64,000 bases of DNA. It comes from Gammaproteobacteria bacterium (GTDB lineage Bacteria; Pseudomonadota; Gammaproteobacteria; Burkholderiales; Gallionellaceae). The stretch is taken from assembly GCA_018813765.1 (NCBI GenBank), contig JAHJBC010000006.1, positions 248,001 through 312,000 on the forward strand. Direction: 5' to 3'. This document shows, piece after piece, positions 20,178-29,209 of this stretch; the stretch's first letter is position 1, and every line of letters starts with the position of its first letter. Below the pieces are notes generated by a model. The model was not told the origin of the DNA. It saw only the letters and a list, made by a program, of their open reading frames with translations, and did no database searches. Position numbers and translations under genes: made by a program.

Positions 20178-21336
20178 TTAAAGCATCTGTGAATCTTGCG
20201 TAGATGCATGTGCAGGCTCTCGATGGCGTCTTCGGTACATTTCATTGGGAGGCGCACCCTTTCTCCCACCTGTAATCCTTTGATAAAACCGTGGGGTATG
20301 CAACTTGAGAACACCCCCCAACATCAATAGCAAAAGAATGACGATGATTGGCACACTGAAATACAACGCAAACGCAACTCCCCCCCCCCTGATCGTACAA
20401 CAACTTTCCAGCCACCTTGGCAGCAATGCCAAGCAACGGCTCATGTGCAGCAAAAACAAAAAATGAGAACACTGAAAGCTTCTTGGCATATTCTCCTAAT
20501 ACCCCCTCCCTGAATATCAGGTCAGATGCATACCATATTGCGGCCACTCCAGCCAAAGTAACCAGCTTGCTCAATATCGGGAAAAACTGAACCCCTGAAA
20601 CGAATAGAAATGTCGTTGAAATAGCCAGAACAACATACACAGCAAGCAACCAAAGCTGGTTCACTCGCTGCATTTGCACATCCAATTTGCCTTGTGCAAC
20701 AAGGCAACCCAAGCTAAAAAAGAACCATGATTCATTGCGAATGTTCGCAAGACGCCCCTGATCAATCATCCAGATGACCATAAAACAAATCACTGGAAGC
20801 CATGAAAACCTCCTGATGGCCCACCATATGGCAGGCGCAAATAGAACCATAACGATCAAATCCCTGATAAACCAAAACTGATAGGAAATAGGGAAATTCG
20901 ATATTCCGGTCAATGCATCAAAGTAATCAGTAAACTGATAGTCGACGATCCGTTTTGAAGTCCCCCCGGTCATGCTGGCGAGCCATAGATTTGTTTGAAC
21001 AACAAACTTGAATGCCAGATATGTCAGGTTCCAGATCAGATAGGGGGCCAAGAGGCTTGTCATTCTCGACCGGAGCTTGCCAAGATAGGAATCGAATGTT
21101 GGTGTAAACCTTACAAATAGTAAATACGAGGAAATTACAAAGAACAGCGGAACTACGCTAGACAGAACGACAAGCGAAATGAGATGGATGACAAATTTGT
21201 ATGCAAACAGAGATGATTCAGGACTATCCAATATCACATCAGAATAGTTGGCCCCCATATGGATAAATACAACACCCACAATGAGAGGAAATCTAAGTGC
21301 TTCAATTTGATGAGAAGTCCGTTGATCAATGCTCAT
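20178..21336 (-). pseudogene. acyltransferase 3 family membrane protein, frameshifted (or phase variable) at a G10 tract
   Basis: MSIDQRTSHQIEALRFPLIVGVVFIHMG... reads through LLYDQGGG then goes out of frame; natural continuation VAFALYFSVPIIVILLLLMLGG is in the adjacent frame (20178..20489 ORF). Confidence 0.78.
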
Positions 21337-22792
21337 CTGCAAGGTGGTGCCCCAGTCGTTCCGACAACATGACAACAGTCAGGGTGGGATTGGTTCCACC
21401 TCCCGTCGGAAAAACGCTGCTTCCGGCTACGAAGATATTTTTGAAACCATGTATCCGCAAGTTTTTATCTACGACACCATATTTGGGATCCTCAGACATT
21501 CTGGTCGTGCCCATTTGATGAGCATGCAAACCATACTCACGAATATCTATTGATTCATCAAGAATAAAATCAGCAAGCTGTACTCGCGATAGTCCGATTC
21601 GAGCCATTTCCTTTGCTGCTTCAATTCCCAACGTGCGTATGGTTTTGTTATCTGCGGCATTGATCTTCCAATCAAGCTTGACGCGACGCAAACCGAACAT
21701 ATCTTTCTCTGCCCCAAGGAAAACACGACTATCTGGATTCGGGGTTTGTTCAATTAAGCTGGAAATAATCCCATCTCCTGGACAGTCGAAATCAACAAAA
21801 TTCCTGGATATGTCAGTAAGAGAATCTGATTTACATATACTCTCTCGAATGGTCTGCTTAAGCACCCTTAATCGCCCATAACTGGCGGGTGTTGAGTTGA
21901 TGTCAAAACTCAGGACCGCATTTCCAATTTGCATTTTTCTGATCAAATCCTCACTTGGATTTAGCTGTATTCCACCATGCTGCCAAATCGGTGAGTCGTC
22001 CGAAATGAATCTACCAAAATTAACGTTGAAATGCTCCATGAAGCAGCGACCAACCATATCATTTTGGTTGCCTATGCCAGTATTGACCTGTTTATCGCAA
22101 TTCAGCAACAAGCGGGCATTCTCGATGGAGCCCAAGGCAATTACATATTTCCTTGCTTGGAAAAAAAACTTTTGATTTGAATAATTTCTGACCTCAAATG
22201 AGGTTGCGGCATCATGATTGTCATTCAAACTGATATTTGTCAGATTGGCGTTGATGTAGACATCAATTTTTGAGGATTCTTTAAATTCAGAATAGTACTT
22301 GGTTCCAAAGCGAGTTGGAGGACTGAGCGTGCTCTCTGAAAACCTGAAGTTATTGCCCTTCCATTTTGATTTATGGGATGCCTGGAATGCATCCTTTGAA
22401 ATATCCAGAATGGAACATGCGGCATCAAAATGCTGGAATACGTCTGCTCTCGTTATTGGCCATCCTGGTAAGCCGAAATAGTGCCGTTGCTCAAAATCAA
22501 CCTCATCAAAATAGGCACAACGTCCAGCCCAGTGATTTGACGTGCCGCCAAAAAATCTTAATCTGGCTGTGCGAACCGCATCCCAATATTGCACTCCGAT
22601 GCTTTCGCCGTCATAACAACTTTGAGAAATTTCGGAATACTCCAGATCGCCCCCTTCAAACAAGGCCACTTTTTTGCCTTGCTTTGCCAATACCCTTGCA
22701 ACTGTGATACCTGCCGGGCCTGTCCCGCAAATACATACATCATATTGTTTGCGTACTGAAGAATTCTGGGCTGAATTAAGGTCAATGATCAT
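21326..22792 (-). CDS. GMC family oxidoreductase (FAD)
   Basis: CICGTGPAGITVARVLAKQGKKVALFEGG; HQMGTTRMSEDPKYGVVDKNLRIHGFKNIFVAGSSVFPTGGGTNPTLT. Confidence 0.9.
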   Translation of the reverse strand: MIIDLNSAQNSSVRKQYDVCICGTGPAGITVARVLAKQGKKVALFEGGDLEYSEISQSCYDGESIGVQYWDAVRTARLRFFGGTSNHWAGRCAYFDEVDFEQRHYFGLPGWPITRADVFQHFDAACSILDISKDAFQASHKSKWKGNNFRFSESTLSPPTRFGTKYYSEFKESSKIDVYINANLTNISLNDNHDAATSFEVRNYSNQKFFFQARKYVIALGSIENARLLLNCDKQVNTGIGNQNDMVGRCFMEHFNVNFGRFISDDSPIWQHGGIQLNPSEDLIRKMQIGNAVLSFDINSTPASYGRLRVLKQTIRESICKSDSLTDISRNFVDFDCPGDGIISSLIEQTPNPDSRVFLGAEKDMFGLRRVKLDWKINAADNKTIRTLGIEAAKEMARIGLSRVQLADFILDESIDIREYGLHAHQMGTTRMSEDPKYGVVDKNLRIHGFKNIFVAGSSVFPTGGGTNPTLTVVMLSERLGHHLADEH

Positions 22793-22796
22793 TTGG

Positions 22797-23006
22797 CTAG
22801 CTCAAACTTTCGAACACGTCGTCTTTGCGTAATACCCAGCCGCCCAAGATTAAAAATTCAGAATCTGCTTCCTTATTGTGTGTCCCGCTCTCAGTTTGGA
22901 GGGGGGCAATTACACTTTTTCTATCAATAAAGAGATACATAAGCGACGCTAAGATAAAATTCCGTCTGCTCAATAAGATATTATCTACTTGGTATGGAAG
23001 CATCAT
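22797..23006 (-). CDS. small protein with twin-arginine (SRRNFILASLM) leader
   Basis: 69 aa ORF ending 4 nt before the GMC start; SRRNFIL followed by hydrophobic stretch. Confidence 0.55.
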   Translation of the reverse strand: MMLPYQVDNILLSRRNFILASLMYLFIDRKSVIAPLQTESGTHNKEADSEFLILGGWVLRKDDVFESLS

Positions 23007-23080
23007 TAACCTTCTCTAAATTGCGGTAAAATTAAACATTGATTTAAAAATAAAATATGCAGTTTTCCCGGCAAACAATG

Positions 23081-23105
23081 GATATGCGTTACTGTATCGC
23101 ATATC
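23081..23105. promoter_or_regulatory. inverted repeat GATATGCG-N9-CGCATATC, candidate operator
   Basis: Perfect 8-bp arms between the divergent GMC block and epsE-like gene. Confidence 0.4.
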
Positions 23106-23163
23106 TATAAACACTTTGGATACTATGGGAATTTGCTCTGATATGCAAAAGGATCATAAAAAA

Positions 23164-23727
23164 ATGAACAGATTATTTGGCTTCATGTTATTCCTTCTGG
23201 TTGCATTTATGAACGAGGGCAGGGCTGTCGCAGCTGAAAATCAGGAAATTTACCAATTACACCAAGGCGACAGGGTGTTGATTTCCGTCTGGAGAGAAGC
23301 GACATTGCAGCAAGAAGTAGTCGTTCTTCCTGATGGAAGCGTCACATTTCCCCTTATTGGTCGGGTTGAGGTTGCGGGCCTCAGTACTCCCGAGGTGGAG
23401 CAGCGCATTTCCGCCATGCTGAAGAAATATATACCTGACCCTATCGTCACGGTTGTGATTGTCGGCATCGAGGGTAGCCGCGCGTATGTTACAGGCAAGG
23501 TTCTGCATCCGGGCTCGCTCATTATCAATGGGCCAATTACTGTGCTTCAGGCTATCAGTCTTGTGGGGGGGTTGGACCGGTTCGCGGATGAAAGTGGCAT
23601 CAAGGTTATTCGGGCAACACTGACCGGGCAAGAAATATTGCCCGTGAGTTATAAAGATATTGTGTCGGGCAAGAACGTTTCGACAAATATCAAGCTCAAA
23701 CCAGGCGACACGCTTGTAGTACCTTAA
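23164..23727 (+). CDS. EpsE-like polysaccharide export protein (Wza/SLBB)
   Basis: YQLHQGDRVLISVWREATLQQEVVVLPDGSVTFPLIGRVEVAGLS. Confidence 0.92.
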   Translation: MNRLFGFMLFLLVAFMNEGRAVAAENQEIYQLHQGDRVLISVWREATLQQEVVVLPDGSVTFPLIGRVEVAGLSTPEVEQRISAMLKKYIPDPIVTVVIVGIEGSRAYVTGKVLHPGSLIINGPITVLQAISLVGGLDRFADESGIKVIRATLTGQEILPVSYKDIVSGKNVSTNIKLKPGDTLVVP

Positions 23728-23792
23728 GCCAATTGCTTTCAAAACGCATAAGCAAGATGCTCCAAGATTGATGTAAGGCGAAGATTCATAAC

Positions 23793-24932
23793 TTGTATTT
23801 CATGGAATGGGGAAAAGAGTTGGATGCACGACATTTTGCCGGGACGGTAATCCTGCTCGCGGGGCAATTGCTGTATATAGGGGAATGCGTGGCTGACTCC
23901 CTGCAGCATACCTTTGGAGCCCGCATTTCGACAGAGTACGATTCCAACCCGGCCATGACCCAGTCTCATTCCGAGGGAGTTTGGAGGGCGATGTTCGACC
24001 CGAGCTATTCACTCATGGGGACAATTGGTGAAAGCGAATTGACAGCTGGCATAGCGTTGCTGCTTGTTCGTTCCTCGAATAAATTTCTAAGTCCAAACCG
24101 TGATAATCCAAGTGCGTTTATAAATTGGCTACGTCCAATCGAGTCGGGGGAATTCGGACTTTCCTCCAGATATTCCGAAGTTGCGACCCGTGACGCGGGC
24201 GGCGTAGATGCAACTGGCCAGGTTCCCGTAACCAGTACCAACGCTACTCGCACCTTGTCCGGGAATTGGAAAAATGAACTGAGTGAACGCAGCACGCTGT
24301 CGGCAGATGTGGCATATGAGGCAGTTGCCTACAAGGGCGGCACTTATACTGACTATTCCTCTCGCTCCGGCGGCCTGAATTTCGGTTATCGCTTGAGTGA
24401 GCAGACGTCCTCATTTTTTCAAGTGACCGGCAACAAGCTCCTGCCTTCGGAGGGGGGCTCGTCCAGCACTCTTTATGTAGCAACAGTTGGTGCAAATTGG
24501 CAAGTCGAATTCATCGATTGGCTCGTTCAAGCGGGCAAGACCAAGGTCGGCGCTAATTCTGATACGCAAGGGTCGATTGAGATGCGATACACAGGGCAAC
24601 GTTCGCAATTGACATTGAATGCGGGCCGCTCTGTTTCGCCCAGTGGGCTGGGCGGTTTTGTCAAGGCAGACCATGCAAGAGGGGGATGGAGCTATACATT
24701 GAGTGAGTACAGCAATGCAGGCATTGATCTGGATCGCCAAAAGAATCTTTCTACAAGCACCAGCCCAACTGCAATCACAGACAACTCCAGAGTCTGGATA
24801 GATCACGACTTCACTTCCCAATGGAGCCTGCAAACGTTTTACCAGCGCAGAACAACCCGGGAAGGGAGTGCCAAAAGTATATCTTCGAACATGCTTGGCC
24901 TTTCGATTGTATATTCCCACCCCGATCTCTGA
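23793..24932 (+). CDS. EpsL-like outer membrane beta-barrel protein
   Basis: 379 aa, signal peptide, alternating beta-strand pattern, position between epsE and epsF. Confidence 0.72.
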   Translation: MYFMEWGKELDARHFAGTVILLAGQLLYIGECVADSLQHTFGARISTEYDSNPAMTQSHSEGVWRAMFDPSYSLMGTIGESELTAGIALLLVRSSNKFLSPNRDNPSAFINWLRPIESGEFGLSSRYSEVATRDAGGVDATGQVPVTSTNATRTLSGNWKNELSERSTLSADVAYEAVAYKGGTYTDYSSRSGGLNFGYRLSEQTSSFFQVTGNKLLPSEGGSSSTLYVATVGANWQVEFIDWLVQAGKTKVGANSDTQGSIEMRYTGQRSQLTLNAGRSVSPSGLGGFVKADHARGGWSYTLSEYSNAGIDLDRQKNLSTSTSPTAITDNSRVWIDHDFTSQWSLQTFYQRRTTREGSAKSISSNMLGLSIVYSHPDL

Positions 24933-24952
24933 TTTTCAAGAACCGAAATCTT

Positions 24953-26425
24953 ATGGACACCGAATACGAACTTACACTTTCAGATTATCTGTCGATCTTG
25001 CGTCGTCGTGCCCCCTATATGATCGGCATTTTTCTGGTGGCATTGTTGGTTGCCATTGTGGTCGCCTTTGCTCTTCCGCCATCGTACCGATCTACCGGAA
25101 CCATCATGGTTGAAACTCCGCAGGTACTTGAGGCAAATGACCCCAGAAGGGTGCGGAGCGATCTGGATGAGCGGATCAATGTCATCAGGCAGCGCGTAAT
25201 GACACGCGAGAGCCTGTTGCAGATCATCAATAAATACGGGTTATTCAATGAAAAAGGAAGCTCTCTGACTACAACTGAACTGATAGACAAGATGCGGGCG
25301 AAAATTATCGTTGAGACCATCAGTTCCAATTCGCAGCGACAACAGGCAACGGCATTTACTATTTCATTCGAGGATCAACACCCGGAAGTCGCTCTTCAAG
25401 TGACAAATGATCTGGTCACTCTTTTCCTGGATTGGAACATCAAACTGCGAACAGAGGGAGCGACAGAGACAACTGAATTCCTCAGCCAGGAATCGAGTAA
25501 GCTCAAGGCCGAGGTGGACAGGTTGGAAGAAAAGATCAGTGCATACAAGAGGCAGAACAGCAATAACCTGCCAGAGCAACTGAACTTGCGCACAACCATG
25601 ATGGCTCGCGCCGAGAATGACCTGTATGCAGTTGAACGCGATATCAGAGGTAGCAACGAGGAGCTTCGCGCGCTGGAGGCCGAGTTATCAGTCGCCAAAC
25701 ATGGGATGAGCGATGACCCATCCCAGACTTTGCCCGCCCTCAAGGCAGAATACACCAAGTTATCGGCTGTCTATACGGAGTCCCATCCGGATCTCAGGGC
25801 GCTAAAGCGGAAGATCGATGCCTTGGAACAGGGTTTGACTGCTCCAGAGCCCGCCACAACCGCTGGCAAGGTCACCAACCTTGCTGTATTCACAGTACAG
25901 GCGAGGATAGATGCCGTAAAGGCCAGAATGGAGTCGCTTCAACAGCAAAAAGCAATGCTCCAAGATAAAATCAGCCAGAACGAGCATGCGATGGAGCTGA
26001 CACCCCGTGTGGCGCAAGGTCTGGAGATTCTCATTCGAGATCGCGACAGCGCCCAGAGAAAATTTGATGAATTGCGCAATAAGAAAATGAATGCGCAGAT
26101 TGCGCAAAGTCTGGAAAGCGAGAATATGTCGGAGCGTTTTTCACTGCTTGAACCTCCGGTATTGCCAGAAAAACCATTCAAGCCTGACCGCAAGAAGATT
26201 CTGGCTCTGGGTTTTTTCCTTGCTTTGGCCTCAGCGGTGGGTGTTGTTATGTTGCTGGAGTCAATGGATAAACGGATACGGGGAGCAGAAGCACTAGCAC
26301 ATGTGTTGGGGACTCGTCCGCTTGCAGTGATTCCCTTTCTGAAAACCGAGCAGGAAATGAATATCAAAAATGGGATGTATTTCTGGGCGAGTTTTGTTGG
26401 GATGTGGCGCAGGGCTAAGACATAG
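24953..26425 (+). CDS. EpsF-like chain length determinant (Wzz)
   Basis: LTLSDYLSILRRRAPYMIGIFLVALLVAIVVAFALPPSYRSTGTIMVE; coiled-coil; C-terminal PxxPxxP (PPVLPEKPFKP) before TM2. Confidence 0.9.
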   Translation: MDTEYELTLSDYLSILRRRAPYMIGIFLVALLVAIVVAFALPPSYRSTGTIMVETPQVLEANDPRRVRSDLDERINVIRQRVMTRESLLQIINKYGLFNEKGSSLTTTELIDKMRAKIIVETISSNSQRQQATAFTISFEDQHPEVALQVTNDLVTLFLDWNIKLRTEGATETTEFLSQESSKLKAEVDRLEEKISAYKRQNSNNLPEQLNLRTTMMARAENDLYAVERDIRGSNEELRALEAELSVAKHGMSDDPSQTLPALKAEYTKLSAVYTESHPDLRALKRKIDALEQGLTAPEPATTAGKVTNLAVFTVQARIDAVKARMESLQQQKAMLQDKISQNEHAMELTPRVAQGLEILIRDRDSAQRKFDELRNKKMNAQIAQSLESENMSERFSLLEPPVLPEKPFKPDRKKILALGFFLALASAVGVVMLLESMDKRIRGAEALAHVLGTRPLAVIPFLKTEQEMNIKNGMYFWASFVGMWRRAKT

Positions 26426-26490
26426 TTTGAGTGCATTCGGTACTTTTGTGGGACTGAGTATTTTTTGGATAGAGCAGCGTAGGGGAGTTT

Positions 26491-27327
26491 ATGGAGCGCA
26501 TCAAGCAAGCCATAGAGAAGGTAAAAAACCAACGTTCGAGCGAAGCTCAACGGGGAGATTTGCGTCCTGAAGCTGCTGTCGCTTTACCCAAGTCGCGTCC
26601 AGCGCGGGATAGCGAAGAGCTTGAGGACATCCGATATATATATACGCGCGTGGCGAAGCCGCCCCTCGGGCATTTGGAAAAAAACCGCATAGTGGCTTTT
26701 GATAAAAATGCCCCCAAGGGCATGGCGTTCGATCTCCTGCGGACTCAGGTTTTGAAAAAGATGGAAGAGAATGGCTGGCGAACTCTTGCAATAACTTCGC
26801 CAACACCGGAGGCTGGCAAAACAGTGGTCGCCATTAACCTTGCGATGAGCATTGCACAGCTGACCAACAAAACAGCCGTGCTGGTGGACTTCGACTTGCG
26901 GCGCCCAAAAATTGGTCCTTATCTTGGAATACCCATGGATAAGTCTTTGAATGATCTGCTGGAAGAAACAGCGGAACTGCAGGAGGTGCTGGTCAATCCC
27001 GGTATGCCCAGGTTGGTGGTGCTACCGACCAAGACTCCGATGAAGAATTCATCCGAAACCCTTTCTTCCGGAAAAATCGCCGATTTGATCAAGGATCTGC
27101 GTGAGCGCTATAAGTCTCGCATAGTCATTTTCGACCTTCCGCCTCTTTTGGTTACAGATGATGCCATTGCCCTGTTGCCGCAGATTGATTGCATTCTCAT
27201 GGTGGTGGCTAATGGAATGTGTACCAAGCGGGAAATTGAGGACAGCTTGCAATTATTGCCGGCGGAAAACCTGATAGGCACTATTCTGAATAAAGCTGAC
27301 ATAGAGCCGGTTGGCTACTATTACTAA
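26491..27327 (+). CDS. EpsG-like tyrosine autokinase (BY-kinase)
   Basis: ITSPTPEAGKTVVAINLAMS (Walker A), AVLVDFDLRRPKIG, VIFDLPPLLVTDDA; C-terminal YYY. Confidence 0.88.
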   Translation: MERIKQAIEKVKNQRSSEAQRGDLRPEAAVALPKSRPARDSEELEDIRYIYTRVAKPPLGHLEKNRIVAFDKNAPKGMAFDLLRTQVLKKMEENGWRTLAITSPTPEAGKTVVAINLAMSIAQLTNKTAVLVDFDLRRPKIGPYLGIPMDKSLNDLLEETAELQEVLVNPGMPRLVVLPTKTPMKNSSETLSSGKIADLIKDLRERYKSRIVIFDLPPLLVTDDAIALLPQIDCILMVVANGMCTKREIEDSLQLLPAENLIGTILNKADIEPVGYYY

Positions 27328-27339
27328 GTGCTACGACAA

Positions 27340-28863
27340 TCAGTTTTCTGGTAAGCCTCCCTGAGGATTGATTCGCGAAGTTGCACTATCCCTCTGTACC
27401 ATCTGTGTATAGGCTAAGCCCAGTGCAGCAACGGACCAATAAATGATTGGAATAAATGTAATGCTGCTCACCGTGAAGATAATGACCAGAATGGCAATTA
27501 GTGTGGAAAGCAATACTCGTCCAAGCAAATATTCTTCGCTATGCTTGTCCGGAATATTACGTAGGGTCCGAATAATATTTAACAGTATCAGAACAAAAAA
27601 ACCTACGAACAATCCCAGCCCGACTAAACCCAATTCCAGCGCCACCCGGATATAGCTGTTGACAATATCTATGATGCCTTGCCCCTGTCGCATAGACTGC
27701 ATCTCGGGTGTCTCAAGGAAGTCAACCGAACCGAACCAGGGATTGCGCTCAATCACAATCATCGAATTTGTGATCAGCCTTTCCCGGTAATCGACGTTTT
27801 GTGTTTCTGTAGCGCCAATAAAGGGCAGCAAATTGATAATTTTTTCGCCTCCGGGAAGTATGGATAGCAGTGGCAAGACAATGATCGTTGCCAGAACTAG
27901 ACTTATCAAGCGGCGAATCGCGTAGCGACCTGTCAGGATAAACACAACGACCAGTACGGCCGCTCCTACCCATGGGCCGCGCGACAATGGGGCAATTAAA
28001 CCGATGACGAGCAATGCAGCTCCGATCCGGCGGAAGAGTTTCTGCTGAATGGAACCATGAATGAACAAGTATAGGCCGATTCCCACAACCATCAGGTATC
28101 CCAAAGCAATGGGTTGGCCCGCCGTGGCGAGCGCCCTGAGTATTCCGTCTCTGGCAAGGTAGTTTGTGAAATCTCCTTCTAGTTCCGGGATGCCGGTCCA
28201 GGATGAATAAAGCAACCAGCGTTTGACTGATTCGAAAGCTGCGATTGGTGCCAAAACCATGATTGCCAGTACCAGGCTCAGCAGAGCCTCTCGAAAAGAT
28301 TGCGTATTCTTCAGCGAGCGGCTGATGACGAAATAAGGGAGAAAGACATCAATGAAAAGATAAAATGTTTCTCGCAAAGAATTGGTCAGGCTGGTCTCGC
28401 GCAGGAAGAGCGCCGCTGTGAGCAGGAGATAAGCTGCCAATGCCTTGTCAGGTGCGGTGCGCCCAAATGGGGTGGTGTCTCCCTGTCGTTTAAGGGCAAC
28501 AAATGCGGGAAACAGGATGAACAGTTCCAGCAGCCTGACATGGGAGAGGTTGAATAGCACGTTTGACAAGCCCATCCCGGGAATCGGGAAAGATGTCATC
28601 GGAAGTGCAAGCAGGGTAAAAAAAAATAGCGCCGAAAGATTCGATTCGTGGCGGCGGGCACTGACCAGAAGCGGTATGGCGATAGCCGTGTAAATCCAGA
28701 AGTTTTGCGTTAGAAATGCCGCAAGTGTCAAAGCAAACCATAGGTTTCTTCTACGTGTAAAATTTCCTTCAGTCGAGAGGGAGTTGGCTGATTGATGAGC
28801 AAACGCAAAGAAAGTCGTAGCCAAAACAAGAATGACGATTAGTGCTCGGATATGTTCTGGCAT
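27340..28863 (-). CDS. O-antigen ligase/polymerase-like (Wzy/WaaL) membrane protein
   Basis: 507 aa polytopic; APLSRGPWVGAAVLV. Confidence 0.75.
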   Translation of the reverse strand: MPEHIRALIVILVLATTFFAFAHQSANSLSTEGNFTRRRNLWFALTLAAFLTQNFWIYTAIAIPLLVSARRHESNLSALFFFTLLALPMTSFPIPGMGLSNVLFNLSHVRLLELFILFPAFVALKRQGDTTPFGRTAPDKALAAYLLLTAALFLRETSLTNSLRETFYLFIDVFLPYFVISRSLKNTQSFREALLSLVLAIMVLAPIAAFESVKRWLLYSSWTGIPELEGDFTNYLARDGILRALATAGQPIALGYLMVVGIGLYLFIHGSIQQKLFRRIGAALLVIGLIAPLSRGPWVGAAVLVVVFILTGRYAIRRLISLVLATIIVLPLLSILPGGEKIINLLPFIGATETQNVDYRERLITNSMIVIERNPWFGSVDFLETPEMQSMRQGQGIIDIVNSYIRVALELGLVGLGLFVGFFVLILLNIIRTLRNIPDKHSEEYLLGRVLLSTLIAILVIIFTVSSITFIPIIYWSVAALGLAYTQMVQRDSATSRINPQGGLPEN

Positions 28864-29209
28864 GGCGGGTTTGTTAAGCTGTTGGGGGTGTTAGCTATTA
28901 GGTAATAATGCACACTTCATGGTCATTGTCTGTCGCTTGAGCTTCCTTCCGGACAGGTCGCTATTGGGCACCATAATGATTCAGGCTATTGGTTCGGTTT
29001 GTCAATTGGCCATTTGTGCTATTGCGCGCATACGGCTACTTCAATAGTCTGCTTTCCACCTGAGACTATCTTCAGGCAATGCAGCATTGGAATCGAATGC
29101 GAGTGTCCAGTTAGTTCTGTGCGAATTTCTCCTCTAGAAGGACAGGCCGGTATCGTCGATATCAACGGGGTATGTTATGCCAACATGAACAACTATACAT
29201 TATCAATTC

